Notes: a model not told the origin generated them from the letters alone. Numbered from the stretch's first letter, positions 44,189 through 54,481 are shown. The stretch is 64,000 nt of DNA from Flavobacterium jejuense (GCF_006491595.2 NZ_VEVQ02000005.1:124001-188000); one strand, 5' to 3'. Numbers and translations are program-made.

Positions 44189-45119
44189 TTTCTTTTAATT
44201 TTTCTAGAATTTGAGGTATTTTTTTAATGTTAGCTAATTGCTTTAATTTTTCTCGTGATTCTTCAATTGGAGTTCCAAAATAAGTTTTACCACCATCAAT
44301 AGATTTTGTAACACCAGTTTGCCCCATAACTACTGCTTTTGAACCAATGGTTATTCCACTAGTTGTACCAACTTGTCCCCATAAAGTAACTTCATCTTCA
44401 ACAATTACACAACCAGCAATTCCAGTTTGTGCAGCAATTAAGCATTTTTTTCCAATTACAGTATCGTGACCCACATGAACTTGATTGTCGATTTTTGTAC
44501 CTTCACCAATAGTTGTATCACCAGTTACTCCTTTATCAATAGTACACAAAGCACCTATTCCAACATTATTTTCAACAACAACTCTACCACAAGAAATTAA
44601 TTGATCAAAACCTTCAGGACGTTTTTTGTAATAAAATGCATCAGCACCTAGGATAGTTCCAGCATGAATAATGACATTATCCCCAATGATTGTATTATCA
44701 TAAATAGAAACATTAGAATGAATAATACAATTTTTTCCTATTACAACGTTGTTACCAATAAAACAATTTGGTTGAATCACTGTTCCTTCACCTACAATTG
44801 CAGAAGAGGAAATAGAAACGTTAGAAAATTGAAACGGTCTAAAATGCTGTGACAACTTATTAAAATCTCTAAAAGGATCATCAGAAATCAACAATACTTT
44901 TCCTTTTGGACAATCGACTTCTTTATTAATCAAAACTATTGTAGCTGCTGATTCTAAAGCCTTATCATAATACTTTGGATGATCAACAAAAACGATATCA
45001 CCTGGTTCAACCACATGAATTTCATTCATTCCAAGTACTTGAAAATCATCACTCCCAATATATTTAGCATTGATAAGTGAAGCAATATCTTTTAAATTAT
45101 GTGGTTTATTAAACTTCAT
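44178..45119 (-). CDS. Second LpxD-type UDP-3-O-acylglucosamine N-acyltransferase
   Basis: This 313 aa protein has an LpxD-like N-terminal domain ([27 protein letters not shown] ... [26 protein letters not shown]) and a left-handed beta-helix of hexapeptide repeats. The conserved active-site stretch is [19 protein letters not shown] ... [28 protein letters not shown]. It lacks a long C-terminal helix and is shorter than the lpxD at 48026-49042. Two LpxD-like genes in one locus are common in this family. The second may use another acyl chain or sugar. A terminator separates it from efp upstream. Confidence 0.8.
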   Translation of the reverse strand: MKFNKPHNLKDIASLINAKYIGSDDFQVLGMNEIHVVEPGDIVFVDHPKYYDKALESAATIVLINKEVDCPKGKVLLISDDPFRDFNKLSQHFRPFQFSNVSISSSAIVGEGTVIQPNCFIGNNVVIGKNCIIHSNVSIYDNTIIGDNVIIHAGTILGADAFYYKKRPEGFDQLISCGRVVVENNVGIGALCTIDKGVTGDTTIGEGTKIDNQVHVGHDTVIGKKCLIAAQTGIAGCVIVEDEVTLWGQVGTTSGITIGSKAVVMGQTGVTKSIDGGKTYFGTPIEESREKLKQLANIKKIPQILEKLKENDK

Positions 45120-45141
45120 ATAAGTAGAATTGGTGAGAAGA

Positions 45142-45180
45142 AAAAAGTGATTAGCTATAAATACATACTAATCACTTTTT
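45142..45180. terminator. Terminator after efp
   Basis: A perfect 13-bp stem AAAAAGTGATTAG / CTAATCACTTTTT with a 13-nt loop lies 14 nt after the efp stop and 23 nt before the next gene start. Confidence 0.85.
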
Positions 45181-45193
45181 ACAATTTCATTAA

Positions 45194-45754
45194 TTATACA
45201 CGCTCCATATATTTTCCAGAAGCGGTATCTATTTTAATTTTATCACCTTCATTGATAAACAAAGGAACGTTTACACTTGCTCCTGTTTCTACAGTTGCGG
45301 GTTTTGTTGCATTTGTTGCTGTATTTCCTTTTACACCTGGTTCAGTATAAGTAACTTCTAAAATTACAGAAGCAGCCATATCTACTGATAAAGGCAAATC
45401 TGTTTCAGTATTAATTTGGATCATAACATTTTCACCTTCTTTTAATAAGTCAGGAGCATCTAAAACATCTCTATTTAAAGAAATTTGTTCAAATGTTTCA
45501 TTATTCATAAAATGAAAATCCTGTCCTTCTGCATACAAATATTGAAAAGTATGTGTTTCTACGCGAACTACATCTATTTTGTGACCTGCCGAGAAAGTAT
45601 TATCTAATACCTTTCCATTTGTTAAAGATTTTAATTTTGTTCTAACGAAAGCTGGTCCTTTACCAGGCTTTACATGTAAAAATTCTATAATTTTATAAAT
45701 GTCATGATTGTATTTAATACAAAGACCATTTCTAATATCTGAAGTACTTGCCAT
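45194..45754 (-). CDS. efp: Elongation factor P
   Basis: This 186 aa three-barrel protein rescues ribosomes stalled at polyproline. It starts ASTSDIRNGLCIKYNHDIYKIIEFLHVKPGKGPAFVRTKLKSL, with the loop Lys at position 32, and ends with the family's GDKIKIDTASGKYMERV. It lies 31 nt after lpxA. Confidence 0.96.
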   Translation of the reverse strand: MASTSDIRNGLCIKYNHDIYKIIEFLHVKPGKGPAFVRTKLKSLTNGKVLDNTFSAGHKIDVVRVETHTFQYLYAEGQDFHFMNNETFEQISLNRDVLDAPDLLKEGENVMIQINTETDLPLSVDMAASVILEVTYTEPGVKGNTATNATKPATVETGASVNVPLFINEGDKIKIDTASGKYMERV

Positions 45755-45785
45755 TTTTATATATTTAATTTTTGAATAACGTTAT

Positions 45786-46574
45786 TTATATAGTGCTACC
45801 CGTGTAGCCTTTCATAATTCCTCTTGATGAGTTTCTAATAAATTGAATAATATCATCTCTTTCAGGAGTTGCTTCCATTTCTGCTTCAATAATACTTAAT
45901 GCTTGGGTGGTATTGAAGTTTTTTTGATATAAAATTCTATAAATATCTTGGATTTCTCTTATTTTTTCTGTGCTAAATCCACGTCTTCTTAATCCAACTG
46001 AATTAATTCCCACGTAAGACAAGGGTTCTTTTGCTGCTTTTGTATAAGGAGGAACATCTTTTCTTACTAAGGACCCACCAGAAACCATAGCATGTTCACC
46101 AATAGAAATAAATTGATGAATAGCTGCTAGACCACCTATAATTGCAAAATCTCCAATAGTTACATGACCTGCTAAAGCAACACCGTTTACTATAATAGCA
46201 TTATTTCCAATATGACAATCATGTGCAATATGAGCTGTTGCCATAACCAAACAATTATCTCCAATTTTCGTTTGTCCCGAAGCTACTGTTCCTCTATTAA
46301 TAGTAACACACTCTCTTATAGTTGTATTATCACCTATAATAGCCAAAGAGTCCTCTCCTCCAAACTTTAAATCTTGAGGGATAGCAGATATAACAGCTCC
46401 TGGAAATATATTACAATTTTTACCAATTCTTGCTCCTTCCATAATAGTTACATTGGAACCTATCCATGTTCCTTCTCCTATTATTACATTATTATGTATA
46501 GTTGTAAACGGATCAATAACTACATTTCTTGCAATTTTAGCTCCTGGATGAACATATGCTAATGGTTGATTCAT
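45786..46574 (-). CDS. lpxA: UDP-N-acetylglucosamine acyltransferase
   Basis: This 262 aa hexapeptide-repeat enzyme catalyses the first step of lipid A synthesis. Motifs are YVHPGAKIARNVVIDPFTTIHNNVIIGEGTWIG, the catalytic His in MATAHIAHDCHIGNNAIIVNG, and the C-terminal helical VGLRRRGFSTEKI. It lies 51 nt after lpxC-fabZ. Confidence 0.96.
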   Translation of the reverse strand: MNQPLAYVHPGAKIARNVVIDPFTTIHNNVIIGEGTWIGSNVTIMEGARIGKNCNIFPGAVISAIPQDLKFGGEDSLAIIGDNTTIRECVTINRGTVASGQTKIGDNCLVMATAHIAHDCHIGNNAIIVNGVALAGHVTIGDFAIIGGLAAIHQFISIGEHAMVSGGSLVRKDVPPYTKAAKEPLSYVGINSVGLRRRGFSTEKIREIQDIYRILYQKNFNTTQALSIIEAEMEATPERDDIIQFIRNSSRGIMKGYTGSTI

Positions 46575-46625
46575 TTTTCTAATTTATTTTTCAAGTATAT
46601 AGCTAATTTACTATATACCAAATTA

Positions 46626-48014
46626 TTACTGTTTTTTTGCTATTTGTGCCATCAATTCTGCTTCAGCAACTAATTTACCATTGGCATATGCATTAGCTTG
46701 CATGTGACAAATACCTCTTCTAATTGGTGTTATTAAATCACATTTAAATACTAAAGTATCTCCTGGTAGTACTTTCTGTTTAAATTTAACATTATCAATT
46801 TTCATGAAATAGGTTAAATAATTTTCTGGATCTGGAACCGTACTTAATACTAGAATTCCTCCAGTTTGAGCCATGGCTTCCACTATTAAAACTCCTGGCA
46901 TTACTGGTGCATCTGGGAAATGTCCTATGAAAAAGGGTTCATTCATAGTAACATTTTTTAACCCAACTACATGTGAATCTGTTAGTTCTAGTATTTTATC
47001 AATTAATAAAAATGGTGGCCTATGAGGCAACATTTTCATTATTTGATGAATATCCATTAGAGGTTCTTTATGTAAATCATAAACTGGAATTTGATTACGT
47101 TCCTCTATTTTAATAATTTTTGATAATTTTTTAGCAAATTGTGTATTAACAAAATGACCTGGTTTGGTTGCAATAATTTTCCCTTGAATTCTTTTTCCAA
47201 TTAATGATAAATCACCTACAATATCCAATAGTTTATGTCTAGCTGCTTCATTAGGATAGTGTAAAGTTAGATTATCTAAAATACCATTTGGATTAACTGA
47301 AATAGAATCTTTATTAAAAGCTCTTTTCAAGTTTTCCATAGTTTCTGAAGAAATTTCTTTATCTACATAAACAATAGCATTATTTAAATCACCTCCTTTA
47401 ATAAGTCCATTATTTAGTAATGATTCTAATTCATGTAAAAAACTAAACGTTCTACAATCTGCAATTTCTGATTTAAAGTCATCTATATTTTTTAAAGTAG
47501 CATTTTGTGTTCCCAACACTTTTGTACCAAAATCTACCATTGTAGTAATAGTATAAGTATCACTAGGAATAACAGTTATTTCACTTCCTGAAGCTTCATC
47601 TAAATAAGAAATTACTTCTTTTACAACATATATTTTTCTTTCAGCTTCCTGATCAACAACTCCTACTTTTTCAATAGCTTCTACAAAATATTTAGAGGAA
47701 CCATCCATTATAGGAAGTTCAGAAGCATTTAATTCAATAATTATATTGTCTAAATCACACCCTACAAGTGCTGCCAATACATGCTCAGGAGTTTGAATCA
47801 TTACACCTCGTTTCTCAAGGTTAGTTCCTCTTTGAGTGTTTACCACATAATTAGCATCAGCTTCAATTATTGGTTGACCTTCTAAGTCAACTCTTATAAA
47901 AGTGAAACCATTATTTACAGGAGCTGGTTTAAAAGTCATTTCTACCAATTGTCCTGTATGTAAACCTACACCCGTTAATGAAACCTCGTTTGTAATGGTT
48001 TTTTGTTTAACCAT
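46626..48014 (-). CDS. lpxC-fabZ: Bifunctional UDP-3-O-acyl-GlcNAc deacetylase / 3-hydroxyacyl-ACP dehydratase
   Basis: This 462 aa fusion is typical of Bacteroidota. The LpxC part (about 1-305) has SLTGVGLHTGQ, zinc ligands in QTPEHVLAALVG and RHKLLDIVGDLSLIG. The FabZ part (about 318-462) has MLPHRPPFLLIDKILEL and GHFPDAPVMPGVLIVEAMAQTGG with the catalytic His and Glu. It couples commitment to lipid A with fatty acid elongation. It lies 11 nt after lpxD. Confidence 0.97.
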   Translation of the reverse strand: MVKQKTITNEVSLTGVGLHTGQLVEMTFKPAPVNNGFTFIRVDLEGQPIIEADANYVVNTQRGTNLEKRGVMIQTPEHVLAALVGCDLDNIIIELNASELPIMDGSSKYFVEAIEKVGVVDQEAERKIYVVKEVISYLDEASGSEITVIPSDTYTITTMVDFGTKVLGTQNATLKNIDDFKSEIADCRTFSFLHELESLLNNGLIKGGDLNNAIVYVDKEISSETMENLKRAFNKDSISVNPNGILDNLTLHYPNEAARHKLLDIVGDLSLIGKRIQGKIIATKPGHFVNTQFAKKLSKIIKIEERNQIPVYDLHKEPLMDIHQIMKMLPHRPPFLLIDKILELTDSHVVGLKNVTMNEPFFIGHFPDAPVMPGVLIVEAMAQTGGILVLSTVPDPENYLTYFMKIDNVKFKQKVLPGDTLVFKCDLITPIRRGICHMQANAYANGKLVAEAELMAQIAKKQ

Positions 48015-48025
48015 GATTTTCTAAA

Positions 48026-49042
48026 TTAATTGTTTTTCTTTATTTTGTCTATGTCTGCTACTATTTTGGGAAGATTTCTAAAATGTACATAAGATTTAGA
48101 AAAGTCTCCATAATTAAATGCTGGACTTCCTTGTACTACTTCTCCATCTTTTAAACTTTTTCCAATTCCAGATTGAGCTTGAATTTTAACATTATCTCCT
48201 ATTGTTAAATGACCAACAATACCAACTTGACCACCTATCATACAATTACTACCGATTTTTGTTGAACCTGCAACTCCGGTTTGTGAAGCAATTACTGTAT
48301 TTTCTCCTATTTCTACATTATGAGCAATTTGAATTTGATTATCCAACTTTACTCCTTTTCTAATGATTGTTGATCCTAAAGTAGCTCTATCTATAGTTGT
48401 ACAAGCTCCTATTTCTACATTATCTTCTATAATAACATTTCCTATTTGAGGAACTTTCTGATAAGTTCCATCTTCCTGTGGTGCGAAACCAAATCCATCA
48501 GAACCAATTATTGTTCCTGAATGGATAGTACAATTATTGCCTATTACTGTTTCCGAATAGATTCGCACACCTGCAAAACACACACAGTTATCACCTATAA
48601 TAACATTGTCACCTATAAAACTATTTGGATAAATTTTAGCATTCTTTCCAATTATAACATTTTTACCTATGTAACAAAAACTACCTAAATACAAACCTTC
48701 TCCATAAACAACATCTTCAGAAATAACTGAAGGTTGTTCTATTCCTGATTTCATTAATTTTACCTGATTGTAATATTCTAGTAGTTTTGAAAATGATTTA
48801 TAAGCATCATCAACCTTTATAAGTGTAGTTCTTATTGCTTGCTCTGGCTCAAATGATTTATTAACAATCGTTATTGTAGCTTGAGTAGTATAGATATGAC
48901 TTACATATTTTGGATTAGCAAGAAAAGTTAAAGACCCTTCAATACCTTCTTCTATTTTTGCTAGTTTAGAGACTTCAGCATTAGGATCTCCTACTACTTC
49001 ACCTTCTAAAATACCTGCTATTTGTTCTGCTGTAAATTTCAT
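48026..49042 (-). CDS. lpxD: UDP-3-O-(3-hydroxyacyl)glucosamine N-acyltransferase
   Basis: This 338 aa enzyme has an N-terminal uridine-binding domain ([31 protein letters not shown] ... LTFLANPKY), a left-handed beta-helix with [29 protein letters not shown] and [29 protein letters not shown] (active His), and a C-terminal helix. It is the first gene of the lpxD-lpxC/fabZ-lpxA-efp operon. A TATTTTTG element (49129-49122, minus) lies about 80 nt upstream. Confidence 0.96.
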   Translation of the reverse strand: MKFTAEQIAGILEGEVVGDPNAEVSKLAKIEEGIEGSLTFLANPKYVSHIYTTQATITIVNKSFEPEQAIRTTLIKVDDAYKSFSKLLEYYNQVKLMKSGIEQPSVISEDVVYGEGLYLGSFCYIGKNVIIGKNAKIYPNSFIGDNVIIGDNCVCFAGVRIYSETVIGNNCTIHSGTIIGSDGFGFAPQEDGTYQKVPQIGNVIIEDNVEIGACTTIDRATLGSTIIRKGVKLDNQIQIAHNVEIGENTVIASQTGVAGSTKIGSNCMIGGQVGIVGHLTIGDNVKIQAQSGIGKSLKDGEVVQGSPAFNYGDFSKSYVHFRNLPKIVADIDKIKKNN

Positions 49043-49147
49043 TCAGTTATTTTAAGTTATCCATTTGCAAAATGGAAATGCTCACTCATCAAATGTCATT
49101 TTTGACTCAATTACATCTTGACAAAAATATAAAATTTAATTAAATAC

Positions 49148-50383
49148 TTATGCTTCTAATGTTACTTTTGGAAAACATATAAAATATTTGGTCACAGGTT
49201 TTGATAAAGCTTTCAAATTTAACTGGTCTGATGCTTGTACAACATCTTCAATTGTTTTGTCTTTTTTTAATATTCTAATAGGCTCACTATCTTTATTATA
49301 AGCTTGATTTTTTATCTTTCCTTTGAAAACAAAATAATCTACTTCTTTCTCTGATAAATCATGCAATTTCATAAAAGAAATTTTATAAGAATCTAAAATA
49401 TCTTTATTAGGTTTCTCTTCAAGCATTTTAATTTTAAGTAAATCACGATTAATTATCATTTTACATAGACTTGATAACACAAAATCTTCATGAAATTGCC
49501 AAGCTTTTATAGCACTTAATACATCGTAGTCGTCTAATTGAGAAAATGTATTCAAAATTTCAGCATTAAAATCTAATAACTCTACTTTATTTTGTAAAAA
49601 AAAGCGTAAAGGTTTACTCGACTCTAACTCTAAACCTTTATGAGTTAATTCTTTGGCACGCTTTAAAATTTTTGTTAGAATTAATTCTGCTACAACAGAA
49701 GTTTTATGAAGATAAGCTTGCCAATACATTAATCTTCTAGCAACTAAAAACTTTTCAACAGAATAAATACCTTTTTCTTCAATAACTAAATAATCATCTT
49801 GTACATTCATCATTTGAATTAAGCGTTCACTGTTGATATTTCCTTCAGCTACTCCACTGTAAAAACTATCTCTTCTCAAATAATCCATTCTATCCATATC
49901 CAATTGACTAGAAATCAATTGTAACATAAATTTTCTATGATATTCTCCTTTAAAAACTTGTATGGCTAAAGCCAATTTACCATCAAATTCCTCATTTAAT
50001 TGCTCCATAAAAAGTAAAGAAAGCTGCTCATGATGCACATCTTCAACAATACTATGTTCCATAGCATGACTAAAAGGACCATGACCTATATCATGAAGTA
50101 AAATAGCAATGTATAATGCATTTTGTTCCTTATCTGAGATAGAAACACCTTTAAATTGCAACGTTTGAACTGCTTTTTGCATAATATGTAAACAACCTAA
50201 AGCATGATGGAAACGGGTATGATGTGCACCTGGATAAACCAAATAAGTCATTCCCATTTGAGAAATACGTCTTAATCTCTGAAAATAAGGATGTTGTATT
50301 AAATCGTAAATTAAAGTATTTGGAATACTTATAAATCCATAGATAGGATCGTTAAATATTTTAAGCTTATTAGTAGCGTTCAC
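49148..50383 (-). CDS. HD-domain phosphohydrolase (dGTPase-like)
   Basis: This 411 aa protein has the HD motif of the SAMHD1/dGTPase-like group: FQRLRRISQMGMTYLVYPGAHHTRFHHALGCLHIM, then ALYIAILLHDIGHGPFSHAMEHSI. It contains SSQLDMDRMDYLRRDSFYSGVAEG. It probably hydrolyses nucleotides (dNTPs) with a metal. A TATATTTG element (50409-50402, minus) is 18 nt upstream. Confidence 0.88.
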   Translation of the reverse strand: MNATNKLKIFNDPIYGFISIPNTLIYDLIQHPYFQRLRRISQMGMTYLVYPGAHHTRFHHALGCLHIMQKAVQTLQFKGVSISDKEQNALYIAILLHDIGHGPFSHAMEHSIVEDVHHEQLSLLFMEQLNEEFDGKLALAIQVFKGEYHRKFMLQLISSQLDMDRMDYLRRDSFYSGVAEGNINSERLIQMMNVQDDYLVIEEKGIYSVEKFLVARRLMYWQAYLHKTSVVAELILTKILKRAKELTHKGLELESSKPLRFFLQNKVELLDFNAEILNTFSQLDDYDVLSAIKAWQFHEDFVLSSLCKMIINRDLLKIKMLEEKPNKDILDSYKISFMKLHDLSEKEVDYFVFKGKIKNQAYNKDSEPIRILKKDKTIEDVVQASDQLNLKALSKPVTKYFICFPKVTLEA

Positions 50384-51000
50384 TTATTTTAAATTTTATA
50401 ACAAATATAGAACTTTTGAAAGTATTGCCTACTAACACTTCGCTTAATCTTAACTTGTAAAAAGATTGTATACAAAATTTTAATTTTGCCTATTATTAAT
50501 TTAAAAACTATTAGAAACAACTTAATATCTGTAACAATATAACTATCAAACATTTAAAAAACAAAAACACCTTTTCTTTAAAAACAAAATTAGATAAAGT
50601 AAGGAATATAAATATTTTAAATTAAAATGATTGTAAATTCAATTACTATAGAAAAGTCTAATAATTAGAGAAATCATTTGCATTGGACTCTAACAAAAAC
50701 CTATTAATTTAACAATAAATATTCTAAAAATCAGTATACTATATAACTTATTTTTTTAGTTTCTTTAAATATGAAACTTTGCCAGTAGCCTATCTAATTA
50801 TCCTATTTATATTTACTTAGAAATCTTGATTGTAATATTCTTTTATATTGTTATAAAATCTGAAAATAATGTTAGCTAATACAATTGGAATAGTGAATTT
50901 TATAACAAGTAGTTAAATTTTACTAAAAGTATTTTTTTTTATACAATTTTTAATACAATACTCGTTTATTAAATATTAAATTGCGTAAAAATTTACATAA
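50384..51000. other. 617-bp gene-free AT-rich spacer between divergent HD-hydrolase and porX genes
   Basis: Apart from the TATATTTG element of the HD gene at its left end, I see no gene, tRNA, clear terminator or consensus promoter. The porX promoter must lie here, but no good TAnnTTTG match is near 51001. The only open frames are very short and lack recognisable content. Confidence 0.5.
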
Positions 51001-52554
51001 ATGAACAAAATAAAGATACTTTGGGTTGATGATGAAATCGATCTTTTAAAGCCACACATTCTTTTTTTAGAAAAGAAAAACTATGAAGTAACCACCTGTA
51101 ATAATGGTCAAGATGCCATTGATGTTTTTGAAGAAAATAATTTTGACATCGTTTTTTTAGACGAAAATATGCCTGGATTAAGTGGTTTAGAAACTTTATC
51201 TGAAATCAAAGAAAAAAAATCTTCAATACCTGTAATAATGATTACAAAAAGTGAAGAAGAATATATAATGGAAGAAGCAATTGGTTCAAAAATAGCCGAT
51301 TATCTAATAAAACCTGTAAATCCGAATCAAATTTTATTGAGTTTAAAGAAAAACCTAGACCATTCTAGATTAATTTCTGAAAAAACTACTTTAGACTATC
51401 AAAAAGAATTTCGTAAAATTGCCATGGATATGGCAATCGTAAACTCTTTTGAAGATTGGGTAGAGCTTTACAAAAGATTAGTCTATTGGGAAATGGAACT
51501 TGAAAACATTTCCGATCAAGCTATGGTTGAAATATTAGAGAGTCAAAAAACAGAAGCCAATGTACAGTTTGGTAAATTTATTGAACGTAATTACGAAGAT
51601 TGGTTTGATGAAAAAGCAGACAAACCTATTCTTTCTCACAAACTTTTTGGAGAATTAGTTGCTCCTGAAATTAGAAAAAAAGACAAACCCATATTATTTA
51701 TTGTAATTGATAATTTACGCTATGATCAGTGGAAAGCCTTTGAAGGTATTATTAATAATCATTACAAACTTGAAAAAGAGGTTAGCTACTACTCTATGCT
51801 TCCTACTGCTACACAATATGCAAGAAATGCCATCTTTTCTGGATTAACTCCATTAGAAATGGAGAAAAAATTTCCACAATATTGGAAAAATGATGTTGAT
51901 GATGGTGGAAAAAACCTATATGAAGGAGAATTCTTAACTGAACAATTAAAACGTTTAGGTTTAAATATTAAACAAGAATATTATAAGATTACCAATTTTA
52001 AAGATGGAAAAAAATTAGCAGAAAGTTTTAAAGGTCTTAAAGGAAATGATTTAACAACTATAGTTTACAACTTTGTTGATATGCTTTCTCATGCAAAAAC
52101 AGAAATGGAAGTAGTCAAAGAGTTAGCTTCTGATGACAAAGCCTATCGTTCTTTAACAGTTAGTTGGTTTAAAAATTCTCCATTATTAGATATGATACAA
52201 CAAGCCCAAAAGCAAGGGTTTCGTTTAATAATCACAACTGACCATGGAACTATTAATTGCAAAAACCCATCTAAAGTAATTGGAGACAAAAACACTAGCT
52301 TAAACTTACGATATAAAACAGGAAGAAGTTTAACATATGAAGATAAAGATGTTTATGCAGTAAAAGATCCCAAGAAAATAGGTCTTCCTTCATTAAACAT
52401 GAGTAGTTCCTTTATTTTTGCGAAAAATGATTTATTTCTTGCCTACGTAAATAACTTTAATCATTACGTAAGTTATTACAGAAATACTTATCAGCACGGA
52501 GGTATTTCCTTAGAAGAAATGATTATTCCTTTCTTGGTTTTGGAACCAAAATAA
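51001..52554 (+). CDS. porX: PorX, T9SS-regulating response regulator with PglZ-type phosphatase domain
   Basis: This 517 aa protein has an N-terminal receiver (phospho-Asp54 in VFLDENMPG, Thr82, Lys104) and a C-terminal alkaline-phosphatase-superfamily PglZ domain with LFIVIDNLRYDQWKAF (metal ligand Asp), ATQYARNAIFSG (Thr nucleophile region), VDMLSHAK, LIITTDHGTINC and YQHGGISLEEMI. PorX with PorY controls the type IX secretion system and hydrolyses linear oligonucleotides in Porphyromonas. The T9SS cargo at 13996-16293 fits. The gene is followed by a 15-bp inverted repeat. Confidence 0.95.
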   Translation: MNKIKILWVDDEIDLLKPHILFLEKKNYEVTTCNNGQDAIDVFEENNFDIVFLDENMPGLSGLETLSEIKEKKSSIPVIMITKSEEEYIMEEAIGSKIADYLIKPVNPNQILLSLKKNLDHSRLISEKTTLDYQKEFRKIAMDMAIVNSFEDWVELYKRLVYWEMELENISDQAMVEILESQKTEANVQFGKFIERNYEDWFDEKADKPILSHKLFGELVAPEIRKKDKPILFIVIDNLRYDQWKAFEGIINNHYKLEKEVSYYSMLPTATQYARNAIFSGLTPLEMEKKFPQYWKNDVDDGGKNLYEGEFLTEQLKRLGLNIKQEYYKITNFKDGKKLAESFKGLKGNDLTTIVYNFVDMLSHAKTEMEVVKELASDDKAYRSLTVSWFKNSPLLDMIQQAQKQGFRLIITTDHGTINCKNPSKVIGDKNTSLNLRYKTGRSLTYEDKDVYAVKDPKKIGLPSLNMSSSFIFAKNDLFLAYVNNFNHYVSYYRNTYQHGGISLEEMIIPFLVLEPK

Positions 52555-52561
52555 AATACAA

Positions 52562-52600
52562 ATCCACAGATTCTATAACATTCATATAGAATCTGTGGAT
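52562..52600 (+). terminator. Inverted repeat after porX, probable terminator
   Basis: A perfect 15-bp stem ATCCACAGATTCTAT / ATAGAATCTGTGGAT with a 9-nt loop starts 7 nt after the porX stop. It has no T-run behind it, so it may instead stabilise the mRNA end or only pause polymerase before tsaE. Confidence 0.6.
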
Positions 52601-52629
52601 AAAATAAATACTAAAAACGCTACATCTAT

Positions 52630-53043
52630 ATGATTATAAACTTTACTCTAGATGAAATTCATACGATAGTCAAACAAATATTAGCTACACCTAGTTTAAA
52701 AAAAGTAATTACTTTCCATGCTCAAATGGGTGTTGGAAAGACAACTTTAATTAAAGAACTAGTAAAACAATTAGGAGTAGATACTAATTCTAGTAGTCCA
52801 ACTTTCTCATTAGTAAACGAATATGAAACTAACAAAGGAGAAATAGTTTATCACTTCGATTTATACCGATTAAATAGTGAAGAAGAAGCCTATGACATGG
52901 GAATTGACGAATACTTTTATTCTGGAAATTGGTGTTTCATAGAATGGCCAGAAAAAACACCTAACCTAATTCCTATTGATCATGCAAGCATACAAATGAA
53001 ATTAAATAAAGACGGTTCAAGAGAATTAATTTTAAAAAATTAA
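52630..53043 (+). CDS. tsaE: tRNA threonylcarbamoyladenosine biosynthesis ATPase
   Basis: This 137 aa P-loop protein has the Walker A motif HAQMGVGKTTLIKELVKQLG, the TsaE signature SSPTFSLVNEY and HFDLYRL, and FIEWPEKTPNLIP. It acts with TsaB and TsaD in making t6A37 of ANN-decoding tRNAs. It lies between porX and ald, an arrangement often seen in Flavobacteriia. Confidence 0.95.
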   Translation: MIINFTLDEIHTIVKQILATPSLKKVITFHAQMGVGKTTLIKELVKQLGVDTNSSSPTFSLVNEYETNKGEIVYHFDLYRLNSEEEAYDMGIDEYFYSGNWCFIEWPEKTPNLIPIDHASIQMKLNKDGSRELILKN

Positions 53044-53159
53044 AATAAAGTAAAACACTTACAAATAGAATAAAAAATAAATCAATTTTCTTTTTTCTAA
53101 ATTCTATTTTCTAAAGTTTAAAATTATTCCTAAATTGGCTCAACTTTACAAAAAACAAC

Positions 53160-54356
53160 ATGTCAACTTTTAGTCCGTTTTCAAAAATGCAATTGCTTCC
53201 ACAAGAAGAGAAATTGGAAATCATAAGACACAAAAGCGAATTATTCATTGGTCTTCCAAAAGAAACTTCTTATCAAGAAAGACGCATTTGCCTTACTCCA
53301 GATGCAGTGAGCTCAATGACTTCACATGGACATCGCGTAATGATAGAAGCTGGAGCTGGAGAAAGCTCAAGTTATTCCGATAAAGATTATTCTGATGCAG
53401 GTGCAGAAGTAACTAACGATACAAAAAAAGTTTTTAGTTGTCCTATCATACTAAAAGTAGAACCTGCTACATTACCAGAAATAGAAATGATGAATCCACA
53501 AACGATAATCATTTCAGCCATTCAATTAAAAACTCAAAGAAAAGTCTATTTTGAAGCCTTAGCCACTAAAAGAATAACCGCACTAGCTTTTGAATTCATA
53601 AAAGACGAAGATGGTTCTTATCCTGCTGTAAAATCCTTATCTGAAATTGCAGGAATTGCGTCTATACATATTGCTGCTGAATTAATGATTAATCAAAATA
53701 TAGGAAAAGGACTTTTGTTTGGTAATATTACAGGTGTTCCTCCTACAGAAGTTGTCATTTTAGGAGCTGGAACTGTAGCCGAATATGCAGCAAGAACAGC
53801 ATTAGGTCTTGGAGCAAGTGTTAAAGTTTTTGATAATTCGATTACCAAATTAAGACGTTTACAAAATACCTTAAACCAACGAATCTTTACTTCAACGATA
53901 CAAGAAAAATCCCTATTAAAGGCCTTAAGACGTTGCGATGTTGCCATTGGAGCTATGCGTGGTAAAAATAGAACTCCAATCGTGGTTACTGAAACTATGG
54001 TTGAGCATATGAAAAAAGGAGCTGTAATTGTAGATGTAAGTATTGACACAGGAGGCTGTTTCGAAACTTCAGAAGTTACTACTCATGAAAGACCTACCTT
54101 TATAAAAAATAACGTTATCCATTATTGTGTTCCTAATATACCTTCAAGATATTCTAAAACAGCCTCCTTGTCTATTAGCAACATTATTACGCCTTTTTTA
54201 CTTCAAATTGCTGAAGATGGAGGTATAGAAAGTGCCATAAGATGCAACAGAGGATTAAAAAATGGTATTTACTTCTACCACGGTTTACTAACCAATAAAT
54301 CCATTGCTGATTGGTTCAATCTAGAACATCGCGATATTAATTTAATCGTTTTTTAG
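53160..54356 (+). CDS. ald: Alanine dehydrogenase
   Basis: This 398 aa enzyme has an N-terminal AlaDh/PNT domain (FIGLPKETSYQERRICLTPDAVSSMTSHGHRVMIEAGAGESS) and an NAD-binding domain with VVILGAGTVAEYAARTALGLGASVKVFD and GAVIVDVSIDTGGCFETSEVTTH. It is about 25 residues longer than classical Ald at the N-terminus, as usual in Flavobacteriia. It interconverts alanine and pyruvate plus ammonia. Confidence 0.9.
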   Translation: MSTFSPFSKMQLLPQEEKLEIIRHKSELFIGLPKETSYQERRICLTPDAVSSMTSHGHRVMIEAGAGESSSYSDKDYSDAGAEVTNDTKKVFSCPIILKVEPATLPEIEMMNPQTIIISAIQLKTQRKVYFEALATKRITALAFEFIKDEDGSYPAVKSLSEIAGIASIHIAAELMINQNIGKGLLFGNITGVPPTEVVILGAGTVAEYAARTALGLGASVKVFDNSITKLRRLQNTLNQRIFTSTIQEKSLLKALRRCDVAIGAMRGKNRTPIVVTETMVEHMKKGAVIVDVSIDTGGCFETSEVTTHERPTFIKNNVIHYCVPNIPSRYSKTASLSISNIITPFLLQIAEDGGIESAIRCNRGLKNGIYFYHGLLTNKSIADWFNLEHRDINLIVF

Positions 54357-54441
54357 GGCATTCCCTTCGGTCGCGCTATCCATTCTATCTTTTATGCTAT
54401 TTTCAAATAACATAAAAGGATGCCATTTCTATCGCTAATGC
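54357..54441. repeat. Dispersed flavobacterial intergenic repeat with hairpin
   Basis: The stretch GGCATTCCCTTCGG-TCGCGCTATCCATTCTATCTTTT, a palindromic centre (54387-54421; ATCTTTTATGCTATTT against AAATAACATAAAAGGAT with one bulge and one mismatch) and CCATTTCTATCGCTAATGC closely resembles a repeat I recall between genes in many Flavobacterium genomes. Its role is unknown. It may also serve as a terminator for ald. Confidence 0.5.
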
Positions 54442-54454
54442 AGCCGTAAAATAC

Positions 54455-54462
54455 TATATTTG
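54455..54462 (+). promoter_or_regulatory. -7 promoter element TATATTTG
   Basis: TATATTTG lies 19 nt before the ATG at 54482. No TTG is seen at the -33 position. Confidence 0.55.
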
Positions 54463-54481
54463 CAAAAAAAATGTTACATAT

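Noticed and set aside
50384..51000. Small RNA or short gene in the porX upstream spacer
   Set aside because: Only very short frames and no convincing promoter/terminator pair could be seen.
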